The position numbers were made by a program, and so were the translations under genes. This document shows positions 51,282 through 59,865 of a stretch of DNA of 64,000 nt, one piece after another; the stretch's first letter is position 1; every line of letters starts with the position of its first letter. This DNA comes from Paenibacillus phytohabitans (GTDB lineage: Bacteria; Bacillota; Bacilli; Paenibacillales; Paenibacillaceae): contig NZ_WHOB01000037.1 in the NCBI RefSeq assembly GCF_013141775.1, forward strand, positions 62,001-126,000, in the 5' to 3' direction. The notes below the pieces were generated by a model that made no database searches, was not told where the DNA came from, and was given only the letters and a program-made list of their open reading frames with translations.

Positions 51282-51320
51282 AAACACCCCGCAGCCATCC
51301 ACGGCTACAGGGTGTTTTTT
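51282..51320 (+). terminator. Terminator after the MFS gene
   Basis: AAACACCC and GGGTGTTT pair, with an inner AGCC/GGCT stem and a run of T residues (51315-51320). It may also serve the CxxH/CxxC gene, which ends 16 bp away on the other strand. Confidence 0.85.
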
Positions 51321-51336
51321 CTAATCTCAGCAGTCC

Positions 51337-51504
51337 TCAGACCACCAGATATTCCGCATTCTGCTCGCATTCCGCACATTTCGCCGGCGGGTCCCAGTCC
51401 GAGAACTCCGTCTCCTTCAGATCCACTACATCGGGTGCATCCTCGTATTCGTCCACAAATTTGTCGATGGCCAGCTCTACGTGTTCCTTACACACTACAT
51501 ACAT
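51337..51504 (-). CDS. CxxH/CxxC small protein (BA_5709-like)
   Basis: This 55-aa protein was read directly from the minus strand: MYVVCKEHVELAIDKFVDEY, then EDAPDVVDLKETEFSDWDPP and AKCAECEQNAEYLVV. The CKEH and CAEC pairs are the CxxH and CxxC zinc-type ligands that define this small family, found near rlmH in Bacillus-group genomes. The start at ATG 51504 has an AAAGGGA site about 12 bases upstream. Its function is unknown; a zinc knuckle is expected. It follows pepF (104 bp) on the same strand and converges on the MFS gene. Confidence 0.88.
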   Translation of the reverse strand: MYVVCKEHVELAIDKFVDEYEDAPDVVDLKETEFSDWDPPAKCAECEQNAEYLVV

Positions 51505-51552
51505 TCAATCAAGCATCCCTTTCTGTGCCGCTTCGGTGTATACTTCTACTAC

Positions 51553-51584
51553 TGTTCTACCACATTTCCCGGCAAAAAGGAACC
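51553..51584 (-). promoter_or_regulatory. 32-bp element upstream of the CxxH/CxxC gene (copy 2)
   Basis: TGTTCTACCACATTTCC is identical over 17 bp to the element at 48847, followed by the similar CGG-C-AAAAA-N2-AACC tail. It lies 49 bp before the CxxH/CxxC start and 24 bp past the pepF stop. Confidence 0.5.
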
Positions 51585-51607
51585 TTCCGCAGCGCAAAAT
51601 CCCCGCC

Positions 51608-53392
51608 TTAGTCCCGCCCCGTAAACTTATCAATATCCCCGGCAATCAGCCCGAGCGCATCCTGCCAGAATGCCAGTGAATGTACATCGATATCCATCAG
51701 CTTCGCGGCATCTGCAATACTCCGGGTACTGGTCGCTGAGAGGAACTGCTCATAGCGTTCTACGAAGGCCCCGCCCCGCTTCTTGTACTGCGCATACAGC
51801 CCTTTGGAGAACAATAATCCGAAGGAATACGGGAAATTCAAGAACTCATTACCCGCCATATAATACCCGGCTTTGCTGATCCACTGGTAAGGATGAATCG
51901 AGTCCGGCAGCACACTTTCACCGTAAGCCGCATGCATGGATTCCAGCATCAGCGCGTTCAGCTCCTCCACAGACAGAGCACCGGATTTCCTGCGGGCATA
52001 TAACCCGCTCTCGAAGCCATACCGGGCATAGAAATCAACAATATAATACCCGGCATCCGAAAGACTCCGCTCCAGTATGGCAGCCGCTTCACCCGCAGGC
52101 AGAGACTGAAGCAGCTCCACATGAATCAGACTCTCGCAAAAAATCGAAGCCGTCTCGGCAATCGGAACCGGATATTCCGTGTTAACCATCGTTTCCCCAG
52201 CTAAGCGGCTGCTGTGGTACGCATGACCGATCTCGTGGGCCAGCACACTCACATCTATATAATTGCCATTGAAGCTGGTAATGATCCGGCTCTCCCCAAC
52301 CGGGAAAATATCAACGCACATCCCGAAGTTGCCTTTACCGCTCCGCGGCTCGGCATCGATCCAGCGCTGCTCAAACACCTTACGGGCGAACGCGCCCAGC
52401 TCCGGGCTGAACCTGCTGAAGCCGGCAATAATCATCGCCTGGGCCTCAGCATAAGTGATGCGCTCCGCAGCAGCTTCCGCCGTCCCGACAGGCGCAAAAA
52501 CATCACAAAACGGCAGCCCTCCCCCATGCCCCAGCAATGCCGCCTTTTTGGCATAATAGCGCTGAAAGTCCGGCAGGCTCTCTTCGATGGCCTGAAGCAT
52601 CACCTGAAGTGTCTCCTGATCCATCCGCGATGCTTCCAGCACTTTATGCAGTGGTGAAGCATATCCCCTCAGCTCATAGACGGCCGCAGCCTCCCCGGTT
52701 ACGGCATTAATGCAGGCTGCACTCTGCTCAGCTACACTGCGGCAGGCCTCATGCTCCGCTTCTGCCGCCGCCCGGCGTACCGCAGGATCGGGATCATAGG
52801 CGAGATTGCGCAGCTCGGCAAGCGACACACTCCGGCTCACCCCGTCCAGCTCCGCCTCGACCCGCAAGGTAGACAGCGTCTGCATGTACAGCCGCTCCCA
52901 CGCCTTGGACCCCGTCGCCTGCATCCGGGCAATCACTGCTTCGCCTTCCTCGCTGAGTAAATGCTCGGATTTACTCTTAAGCTCGCGCAAGTAGAAGCCG
53001 TGCTGCTCCAGATAAGCGCTCGACCCGATACTCTGCTCCAGTTCATCTGCGCCTACCTTCGCCAGCCATTTGCTGAAGCTGACTAAAGCTTCACCCGCAC
53101 CGTAAGTAACCTCCTCCAGCTCATCCATCAGATTAACGGCTTCCGTATTACTGCTGTCTGCACTGAACCTTAATTCAGCGTAGCTGAACAAGCGAAGATA
53201 TATATGTTGATAAGCATTATATTGTCTAAGGAACTCTCCCATCACACTAGCAGCATCCTGAGCGCTATTCATCTGCGAGGCTGACCATGTATTCAGCTCC
53301 CCTGCAAGTGTCTCCACCATCCTGCGGTCCTGCTGAAATTGCTCCGACTGGAAGGAGGGATAGATCCGGTCCAGATCCCATGTTAATTGCAT
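51608..53392 (-). CDS. pepF: Oligoendopeptidase F (M3 family)
   Basis: This 594-aa cytosolic zinc metallopeptidase cleaves short oligopeptides. The zinc site HEIGH is at residues ~386-390 (YIDVSVLAHEIGHAYHS), with the third ligand Glu in VPIAETASIFCESLIH. The N-terminal helical domain (WDLDRIYPSFQSEQF) and the C-terminal FPYSFGLLFSKGLYAQYKKRG are typical of PepF-type enzymes. ATG 53392 follows AAGGGGATG. Length matches. The CxxH/CxxC gene follows on the same strand. Confidence 0.93.
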   Translation of the reverse strand: MQLTWDLDRIYPSFQSEQFQQDRRMVETLAGELNTWSASQMNSAQDAASVMGEFLRQYNAYQHIYLRLFSYAELRFSADSSNTEAVNLMDELEEVTYGAGEALVSFSKWLAKVGADELEQSIGSSAYLEQHGFYLRELKSKSEHLLSEEGEAVIARMQATGSKAWERLYMQTLSTLRVEAELDGVSRSVSLAELRNLAYDPDPAVRRAAAEAEHEACRSVAEQSAACINAVTGEAAAVYELRGYASPLHKVLEASRMDQETLQVMLQAIEESLPDFQRYYAKKAALLGHGGGLPFCDVFAPVGTAEAAAERITYAEAQAMIIAGFSRFSPELGAFARKVFEQRWIDAEPRSGKGNFGMCVDIFPVGESRIITSFNGNYIDVSVLAHEIGHAYHSSRLAGETMVNTEYPVPIAETASIFCESLIHVELLQSLPAGEAAAILERSLSDAGYYIVDFYARYGFESGLYARRKSGALSVEELNALMLESMHAAYGESVLPDSIHPYQWISKAGYYMAGNEFLNFPYSFGLLFSKGLYAQYKKRGGAFVERYEQFLSATSTRSIADAAKLMDIDVHSLAFWQDALGLIAGDIDKFTGRD

Positions 53393-53587
53393 CTTCTAAC
53401 ATCCCCTTATCTATAGTCGCAGGAACAATTCATCCTCACATGCTTCCACCCCGTCCCGCCATAATCCTTGCTGCAAAATCCATTTCAGTATATCACGCCT
53501 GCCAAATTAGAAGTCCATGGAAATATTAGATATAATCAACTATACCAATATACCAAGCCATAACCGATTTCCGGAAAGGAGCACCGC

Positions 53588-54241
53588 ATGGTTAACCAGT
53601 CTATTACCGAAGGAGTCATACGTACACGTTCAAAGCTGCGCAAAGATTTGCTGATTTCTATTTTTGACGAGTTCGACGGCAGCATCATGGCCCTATCTCC
53701 TGACCGGAGAACGGAGAAATATACCAAAATGGCGCAAAACGCCTTTTCCTTCTACCGGGGCAGCGCTTATCTGTTCTATTTTGATACGACAAGGCAGTAC
53801 TTCCCTTACCACAGTTCACCTAGCCGTCCTACATGGATTCAAGGGGACCTGCATTTCGAGAACTTCGGCGCCTTCCGCAGTGAAGACGGGGAGATTGTGT
53901 ATGATGTGAATGATTTTGACGAGGGGTATGTCGGCTCTTATCTGTACGATCTGCTGCGGATGGCGGTCAGTATTGCGCTTGCCGGCAGGCAACTCGGGCT
54001 GGGTCAGACAGAGCAGCTTAAGCTGAGCCGGAGTTATGCGGAGGCGTATTACCGGCAAATTCACCGCTTTTGTGATGGTAAAGACAATCCCGGTAATTTC
54101 GTCCTGGATGAGGATACGGCCAAAGGCCCTGTCAAGAAGCTGCTCCGCAAGCTGGAGAAACGCCGGCAGAGTCATTTCCTGGAGAAGGTCACTGCCAGAT
54201 GCAGACCAGCCGGGTATTCCTTGAGACTTCGGAGCTGCTGA
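53588..54241 (+). CDS. DUF2252 protein, N-terminal part (frameshifted)
   Basis: This 217-aa ORF begins at ATG 53588 behind AAAGGAG. It carries the DUF2252 hallmarks: YTKMAQNAFSFYRGSAYLFYFD, WIQGDLHFENFGAF and YDVNDFDEGYVGSYLYDLLRMAVS, which resemble the catalytic HxD...N and metal DxD segments of aminoglycoside-kinase-like proteins. Family similarity stops at FLEKVTA; the next residues (RCRPAGYSLRLRSC) are out-of-frame sequence. The matching C-terminal part is in another frame from 54199. A change of one base near 54197 would join them. Either the gene is broken, or a sequencing error is present. Confidence 0.75.
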   Translation: MVNQSITEGVIRTRSKLRKDLLISIFDEFDGSIMALSPDRRTEKYTKMAQNAFSFYRGSAYLFYFDTTRQYFPYHSSPSRPTWIQGDLHFENFGAFRSEDGEIVYDVNDFDEGYVGSYLYDLLRMAVSIALAGRQLGLGQTEQLKLSRSYAEAYYRQIHRFCDGKDNPGNFVLDEDTAKGPVKKLLRKLEKRRQSHFLEKVTARCRPAGYSLRLRSC

Positions 54242-54924
54242 TTCCCGGAGCTGCCGAGCAGGCACAGCTGGAGCTGGCCTTGAGCTTCTATACACAGACA
54301 GTGGTTACACGCAGCCTGAACGAGGAGCATTTCCGGATCAAGGACATCGCGGTCAAGCGCGGCTCGGGAACGGCTTCCATCGGACTGGACCGCTATTATA
54401 TTCTCATTGAAGGCGGCATGGAGCAGGCCGGGACCGACGATACGGTACTCGAGGTCAAAGAAGTCCGTGTTCCCGTTCCCGCCTATTTCCTGCCCTACTC
54501 GGATTCGTTCTGGCAATCCTTTGCCCATCAGGGCAAACGTGTATCCGCGACCCAGCAGGCGATGCACCACAAGGCTGATCCCTACCTCGGCTTCTTAACG
54601 ATGGACGGCCGGGAGTTCTATGTCAGAGAGCGTTCCCCGTACAAAAAAAGTCTGAAGCTGGAGAATATCGCAGACATGGACGAGCTGACCGTAGTTATCC
54701 AGCAGATGGGCAGCCTGACCGCCAAAATGCATGCCCGCGCCGATGCCGATGTCGACAAGGGTATTCTCGACTATCACAGTGAGCAGGAGATCGCCAAGGC
54801 CATGGGTCCCGATTCTGATGCCTTTGCCCGTTATATCGCAGAGTGGGCTTACGGCTATGCCGGGCAGGTAGAGAAAGACTATGCCATGTTCGCGGATTGG
54901 GTGTCGGAGCAGTACGGTATATAA
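54199..54924 (+). CDS. DUF2252 protein, C-terminal part (frameshifted)
   Basis: This 241-aa ORF continues the DUF2252 domain: VFLETSELLIP, FRIKDIAVKRGSGTASIGLDRYYILIEGG, VSATQQAMHHKADPYLGFLTMDGREFYVRERSPYKKSLKL, and KMHARADADVDKGILDYHSEQEIAKAMG. The overlap with the N-terminal ORF is 43 nt. ATG 54199 has GGAGAAGG about ten bases upstream, so separate translation is possible. I saw no slippery heptamer at the junction, which argues against programmed frameshifting. Confidence 0.75.
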   Translation: MQTSRVFLETSELLIPGAAEQAQLELALSFYTQTVVTRSLNEEHFRIKDIAVKRGSGTASIGLDRYYILIEGGMEQAGTDDTVLEVKEVRVPVPAYFLPYSDSFWQSFAHQGKRVSATQQAMHHKADPYLGFLTMDGREFYVRERSPYKKSLKLENIADMDELTVVIQQMGSLTAKMHARADADVDKGILDYHSEQEIAKAMGPDSDAFARYIAEWAYGYAGQVEKDYAMFADWVSEQYGI

Positions 54925-55035
54925 CGGGCGGGTCCCCCTTCTGATTACACGCAGTCAATTCTACTTTTGACAATCGCTTGTTGAAGCACAGCAGAGATAC
55001 AGCTATCCCGCCTTCGGTACATCTGTTGCGCTTTA

Positions 55036-55216
55036 ACTGCACTTCGTACAACTAAAAAGTCTGTTTTCCGCCCCCGCATCCGTTTAATTGTATTCTGTAC
55101 ACTTAAGCAGCCTTATAAAGACCGCATTAGCGAATTCGGGCAGATTTAGTTGTATGAACTACAGTTATATTCTGCAATTGCAACTAATCGCCGTTTTTAA
55201 TTGCACATTATGCAGC
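55036..55216. repeat. 17-bp imperfect palindromes in the DUF2252-cydC gap
   Basis: The gap 54925-55304 holds ACTGCA-CTTCG-TACAAC (55036-55052), ATTGTA-TTCTG-TACACT (55087-55103), GTTGTA-TGAAC-TACAGT (55149-55165) and ATTGCA-CATTA-TGCAGC (55200-55216), about 51-62 bp apart. These have the same six-five-six layout as the units at 49422-49593. The cydC terminator follows. No gene was found here. Confidence 0.65.
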
Positions 55217-55229
55217 TATCCCTACATCA

Positions 55230-55272
55230 AAGAAGCTCTCTCTACCCGGCAACCGGGCGGAAAGAGCTTCTT
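55230..55272 (-). terminator. Terminator of the cydABCD operon
   Basis: AAGAAGCTCT and AGAGCTTCTT pair perfectly, with an inner CCCGG/CCGGG stem. It lies 33 bp past the cydC stop. Confidence 0.8.
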
Positions 55273-55304
55273 GATCTATCCATATTTATTTGCCGTCCGC
55301 ACAT

Positions 55305-57089
55305 TTATGAATTGAATTGGCTTGGCCGGTCCAGCTCATACAGCTTGCGGTAACGCGGTTCCCGCTCCATCAGCTCCGCATGGGTGCCGCGCATCTCCAC
55401 CAGGCCATTCTCCATGAAAATCACCTCGTCCATCTGCTCCGCACCCACCAGATGATGGGTAACCCAGATCAGCGTCTTGCCCGCCATCGCCTCGAACATG
55501 GTGGCCAGCAGCTCGCGCTCTGTGCGCGGATCAAGGCCAACCGTTGGCTCATCGAGCACAACGACCGGCGTATTCTGCAGCAGAATACGGGCCAGAGCGA
55601 TCCGCTGGCGCTCTCCGCCGGAGAAGCGCTGCCCTGCTTCGCGTACCGGAGTGTTATAGCCCTCCGGCAGCGAAGAGATCAATGGATCCAGCTTCGCCAG
55701 GGCTGCTGCCTGCTTAACCGCTGCCTCCGAAGCCCCCGGGTCCCCGAGCCGGATATTGTTCGCCACCGTAGTGTCGAACAGATGCGGGCTCTGGTTCAGC
55801 ACGGCGATGAGCTGCGGAATCTGCTCACCGTAAGCCGCAGCGTCAATTCCGTTAATCGTCGCGGAGCCGATGGTTGGCGTGATTACGCCTTGCACCATCT
55901 TGAGCAGCGTCGATTTACCGGCTCCGCTGCGGCCAATCACGGCAACCTTCCGGCCCTGCGGCAGGTTCAGCACCATATTCTGCACTGACCAGTCGTCTCC
56001 CGCCGCGTAGCGGTAGCCCGCCGACTTCAGTTCAATATGGGCCTGCCCGCTGGTCTGAATAACCTGCACAGCGGCAGCCGCCTTCGCTTTGGCTTCTGCA
56101 TTCTTGGCTGCTTCGGCCGCGGGCAGCACAGCTCCCTCCGCTGCTTCTACCCCATTCAGACGCTCCAGTGAATTCCGGTATTGCGGAATTTTCTCCACAG
56201 CCTCGGATACGGGCAGGAAGGCATCCGCTACCGGGAAGACGACCAGCACGAACGCGGCAATCAGCGTTCCGGCAATCGCTCCATCGGCATACTGTCCGCC
56301 TGCCCAGTAGAGCAGGGACAGCACGCCAAGCCCGACAACGGCTTGGCCGATGAACATGCGCAGCCGCGCCCAGCGCCGCAGCGCACCGTCCGTGCGGGCG
56401 ACGGTCTGTTCGTCGGCCTCATAGGTGTCGACGAACTGGCTCTGCCGTCCGCTGATGACCCAGTCGCCCAGACCCAGCACGGCATCGGTCAGCTTCTGAT
56501 ACAGCCGGTTGCGCTCCTGCTTCACCTGACGCTGGCGCTTCTGGGTGAACAGCAGGGAGATCAGCGGCAATACGGCCACCAGAATCAGCATGTACAGGCC
56601 CATAAGCAGGGCAAACGCCAGATCAAACGTGCCGAGCGAAATAACGGCTACCGCATAGATCAGGAGCGCGATGATGCTCGGAAAGACCGTGCGGAGATAC
56701 ACATTCTGCAGATATTCGATATCGTCGGCCAGCATGCCGAGAATATCCCCGGTCTTGAAGCGCGAGGACAGGAACAAGGCCTGCGGCTCCAGAATGTTGT
56801 AGAGCCGGATTCGCATCTTCGAGAGAATGCGAAGAATCGTATCATGTCCTACGAGCCGCTCCACATAGTGGATGACGGCCCGGCTTGTCCCGAAAGTACG
56901 CACGCCGACAATTGGTACATAGATCATCAGTATATTTTCCGGCGGAATCGATGCCTTCGAGATCAGGAAGCCTGAGGTATACATCAGGGAAGACGCCGAG
57001 AAGATCGTCAGTGCGCCTAATGCAATGATCAGCACGAACCGCCAGAAGTAGGCAGAGTAATAGGGAGCAAACCATCCTTCACGTTTCAA
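55305..57089 (-). CDS. cydC: Thiol reductant ABC exporter subunit CydC
   Basis: This 594-aa half-transporter has six N-terminal helices and an ATPase domain with Walker A VIGRSGAGKST, Q-loop LNQSPHLF, signature RFSGGERQRIALARILL, Walker B VVVLDEPTVGLDP and switch THHL. With CydD it exports glutathione or cysteine (or related thiols) needed to assemble cytochrome bd. The start is TTG 57089, seven bases after GGAGGGA, overlapping the cydD stop as TTGA. An Ala/Glu-rich insertion (AAEAAKNAEAKAKAAAAV) separates the two domains. The assignment as CydC rather than CydD rests on order. Confidence 0.92.
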   Translation of the reverse strand: MKREGWFAPYYSAYFWRFVLIIALGALTIFSASSLMYTSGFLISKASIPPENILMIYVPIVGVRTFGTSRAVIHYVERLVGHDTILRILSKMRIRLYNILEPQALFLSSRFKTGDILGMLADDIEYLQNVYLRTVFPSIIALLIYAVAVISLGTFDLAFALLMGLYMLILVAVLPLISLLFTQKRQRQVKQERNRLYQKLTDAVLGLGDWVISGRQSQFVDTYEADEQTVARTDGALRRWARLRMFIGQAVVGLGVLSLLYWAGGQYADGAIAGTLIAAFVLVVFPVADAFLPVSEAVEKIPQYRNSLERLNGVEAAEGAVLPAAEAAKNAEAKAKAAAAVQVIQTSGQAHIELKSAGYRYAAGDDWSVQNMVLNLPQGRKVAVIGRSGAGKSTLLKMVQGVITPTIGSATINGIDAAAYGEQIPQLIAVLNQSPHLFDTTVANNIRLGDPGASEAAVKQAAALAKLDPLISSLPEGYNTPVREAGQRFSGGERQRIALARILLQNTPVVVLDEPTVGLDPRTERELLATMFEAMAGKTLIWVTHHLVGAEQMDEVIFMENGLVEMRGTHAELMEREPRYRKLYELDRPSQFNS

Positions 57090-58849
57090 TGGATTCCCTC
57101 CAATTGACTTTGAATAAGCTCATAGTAAGCACCCTTACGGGCTGTCAGCTCACTGTGTGTGCCGACTTCGGCTACCCGTCCCTGCTGCATGACGACAATC
57201 AGATCCATGTCGGTCATCCAGTGCAGGCGGTGCGTAGCCAGGAATACCAGCTTGCCTTCGAACAGCGGCAGCATCGTTTCCTTCAGCTCATATTCTGTCT
57301 CAATGTCCAAGTGAGCCGTCGGCTCATCCAGCAGCATAACCGGGCGGCTGCTCAAGAGAGCACGTGCCAGTGCCACACGCTGCTCTTGTCCGCCGCTGAG
57401 CGAACGTCCGCCGCCGCCGATCATTTCATCCAAGCCGCCCGGCAGCGAAGATACCAGCTTCGATAATCCGGCAGACTCCAGTGCTGCCGCAACAGCTTCC
57501 TGCGTAGCCTCCGGATAATAGAACCGCACATTGTCAGCCAGTGTGCCGCTGAAGATGTAAGGACGCTGCGGGATATAAGCGGTCTGCTTGCGCCATTCCT
57601 CATCCGTAAGCGCACTGACCCCATTTCCGTTAATCGTGATATTGCCGGAGGTCGGATGAAGGAAGCCTCCCAGGATATCCACGAGTGTAGACTTACCTGC
57701 CCCGCTCTCCCCGATAATGCCGATCTTCGCATATCCGTTGAATTCAAGCTTCACCTCTTCGAGCGAGGATGCGCCTTCTTCTTCATATTTGACGCTAACT
57801 TCGTTAAGCCGTAAAGAGCTGTTATTGTTCCACGTGAAAAACGCTCCCGGAGCCTTGCCGTCCTGTATAGCTTCCTGTTCCCCCGGCTCCAGCAGCTTCG
57901 CCTGCACGGCCTCACGGTCAATAATACTCTTCATCGCCTCTCCGGCCTCCTTGCCGTCGAGTGTGGCATGGAAGTCCGCACCCACCAGCCGCACCGGCAG
58001 GAAATATTCCGGGGCCAGAATCAGGATCGTTAACCCCGTAACCAGTGTCATCTGCTCATTGACCAGACGCAGCCCGAGGCTTACCGCTACCGATGCCACC
58101 GACAGCATGGTGAAGAAGTCCATTGCGAATGAAGACAGGAAAGCCACTCGCAGCGTACGCATCGTGGCCGAGCGGTAGCGGTCGCTGACCGCTGCTATAC
58201 TCTCGCTATGGCTGCGGCTGCGCCCCAGGAATTTCAGGGTTTCCAGCCCGCGCAGCGAATCCACGAAATGATTGGAAAGCGTACGATAGGACTTCAGCTG
58301 ACGGTCCATCTGCTTGCGGGCCGTCATACCGATCAGAATCATGAAGACAATGATGATCGGCATCGTTAAGGTAAGAATGACACCGCTGGAGGTATCCTGG
58401 GTATATACATAGACAAGCAGCAGAGCCGGTGTTACCGCCATACCGACCATCCGCGGAATAATCAGTTCCAGGTAGGTGCGGAACTTGGTTACTCCTTCAA
58501 GCACAAGTGTGACCACATTCCCGGTTCCCCGGTCACCTGCCAGCCTCGGTCCCAGCTGGAACAGCTTGTCCATCATTTGTCTCCGTATGCTGCTGCCGGT
58601 AGCTTCCGCGAAGCGGTAAGATGTGCGGCTCATCAGCATGGCACAGGCATGGCGCACGAGAAACGCAAGAAGGAACAAGAGCGATTTAGCCCCTTGTTCC
58701 TTCAGCGGTTCTCCCGCAAACAGCGCAGAGACAACTTCGGCCAGCGATTTCGCCAGCAGAAGAATGGACAGGCTTTGCACCAGGGTAAGGAAGCCGACAA
58801 TCAGAAAGACAGGCTTTACTCCTTTGTACCCAAGCAAATTTTTATCCAT
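57086..58849 (-). CDS. cydD: Thiol reductant ABC exporter subunit CydD
   Basis: This 587-aa half-transporter has hydrophobic helices over residues 1-300 (PVFLIVGFLTLVQSLSILLLAK; FLGRSRSHSESI loop typical of CydD). Its ATPase has Walker A IIGESGAGKSTL, Q-loop IPQRPYIFS, signature SLSGGQEQRVALARALL, Walker B VMLLDEPTAHLD and switch LATHRL. It forms a heterodimer with CydC. Its ATG shares one base with the cydB stop, and its stop overlaps cydC, so translation is coupled through the operon. Confidence 0.93.
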   Translation of the reverse strand: MDKNLLGYKGVKPVFLIVGFLTLVQSLSILLLAKSLAEVVSALFAGEPLKEQGAKSLLFLLAFLVRHACAMLMSRTSYRFAEATGSSIRRQMMDKLFQLGPRLAGDRGTGNVVTLVLEGVTKFRTYLELIIPRMVGMAVTPALLLVYVYTQDTSSGVILTLTMPIIIVFMILIGMTARKQMDRQLKSYRTLSNHFVDSLRGLETLKFLGRSRSHSESIAAVSDRYRSATMRTLRVAFLSSFAMDFFTMLSVASVAVSLGLRLVNEQMTLVTGLTILILAPEYFLPVRLVGADFHATLDGKEAGEAMKSIIDREAVQAKLLEPGEQEAIQDGKAPGAFFTWNNNSSLRLNEVSVKYEEEGASSLEEVKLEFNGYAKIGIIGESGAGKSTLVDILGGFLHPTSGNITINGNGVSALTDEEWRKQTAYIPQRPYIFSGTLADNVRFYYPEATQEAVAAALESAGLSKLVSSLPGGLDEMIGGGGRSLSGGQEQRVALARALLSSRPVMLLDEPTAHLDIETEYELKETMLPLFEGKLVFLATHRLHWMTDMDLIVVMQQGRVAEVGTHSELTARKGAYYELIQSQLEGIH

Positions 58850-59862
58850 TAGTATTCAAGATGCTCCTTCTCGTGAACCCGTTTGTGGAAGATGAAATAA
58901 CTCCAGATCTGATAACCAAGCACGAACGGCAGCAAGGTCAGCGCCACGATCGTCATTACCTTCAGTGAATAGTGGCCGGAAGCCGCATTCGTAATCGTCA
59001 GGTTGAACGCCTGATCCAGCGAGCTGATCATCACCCGCGGGAACAGTCCGATGAAGATCGAAGCTACCGACAGCGCCATTACCGCCCCGGTCATTCCGAA
59101 GGCATAACCATCCTTCTTCTTGGTCATAAAGTATCCGGAGAGCAGATAAGCAACTACGCCTAGAGCAACTACAATCCATAGCAGGGTTCCGCGTTTGTCG
59201 AAGATATCTGTCATGTTGTACGTCATTATAACGAAGGCCACCAGCAGCACTGCCAGAGGAATCAGCAGTTTCTGGGCCAGCTTACGGGCCCGCTCCTGCA
59301 AGTCTCCCAGGGTGCGGAGCGTAGTGAACATCAGTCCATGTACCAGACACAGCAGGACTACTGTAATTCCCGCTACAACTGTATAGGCATTTACGATATC
59401 GAAGAAACCGGCATACATCTGCATATCCCCGTCAATCGGCAAGCCTTTGATGAAGCTGGCGAACACCACAGCCAGCAGGAACGGCGGCAGGAAGCTGCCG
59501 AAGAAGATGCAGACATCCCAGGTTTTCTGCCACGTCTTCGAATCGCGTTTACCTCTGAATTCAAAGGCAACACCGCGGGCAATCAGCGCCAGCAGAGCGA
59601 ACACGAACGGGATATAGAATCCGCTGAACAGCGTCGCATACCAATGCGGGAAGGCGGCAAACATCGCGCCCGCTCCCGTAATCAGCCATACCTCATTCGC
59701 ATCCCAGAACGGCCCGATGGAATTAATCAGTACCCGGCGCTCTGTATCATTCTTGGCCAGAATCTGCGTCTCCATCCCTACACCGAAGTCAAAGCCTTCA
59801 AGGAAGAAGAACCCGACAAACAGCACTGCAATCAGCAGAAACCATAATTCATTAAGTGACAT
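58849..59862 (-). CDS. cydB: Cytochrome bd ubiquinol oxidase subunit II
   Basis: This 337-aa membrane protein has about eight to nine hydrophobic helices and the CydB signature at its start: LNELWFLLIAVLFVGFFFLEGFDFGVGM. SIGPFWDANEVWLITGAGAMFAAFPHWY follows, where the conserved Asp and Trp lie near the heme/proton path. ATG 59862 follows AAGGAGG. It follows cydA by 3 bp and shares its stop with the start of cydD. It is the structural partner of CydA, completing the quinol oxidase. Confidence 0.95.
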   Translation of the reverse strand: MSLNELWFLLIAVLFVGFFFLEGFDFGVGMETQILAKNDTERRVLINSIGPFWDANEVWLITGAGAMFAAFPHWYATLFSGFYIPFVFALLALIARGVAFEFRGKRDSKTWQKTWDVCIFFGSFLPPFLLAVVFASFIKGLPIDGDMQMYAGFFDIVNAYTVVAGITVVLLCLVHGLMFTTLRTLGDLQERARKLAQKLLIPLAVLLVAFVIMTYNMTDIFDKRGTLLWIVVALGVVAYLLSGYFMTKKKDGYAFGMTGAVMALSVASIFIGLFPRVMISSLDQAFNLTITNAASGHYSLKVMTIVALTLLPFVLGYQIWSYFIFHKRVHEKEHLEY

Positions 59863-59865
59863 GGG

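Noticed and set aside
54150..54250. Programmed -1 frameshift in the DUF2252 gene
   Set aside because: No slippery heptamer or strong downstream structure seen; a mutation or error is simpler.
56181..56975. 264-aa plus-strand ORF
   Set aside because: Antisense to cydC, His/Gln/Arg-rich without motifs; a shadow frame of the transporter gene.
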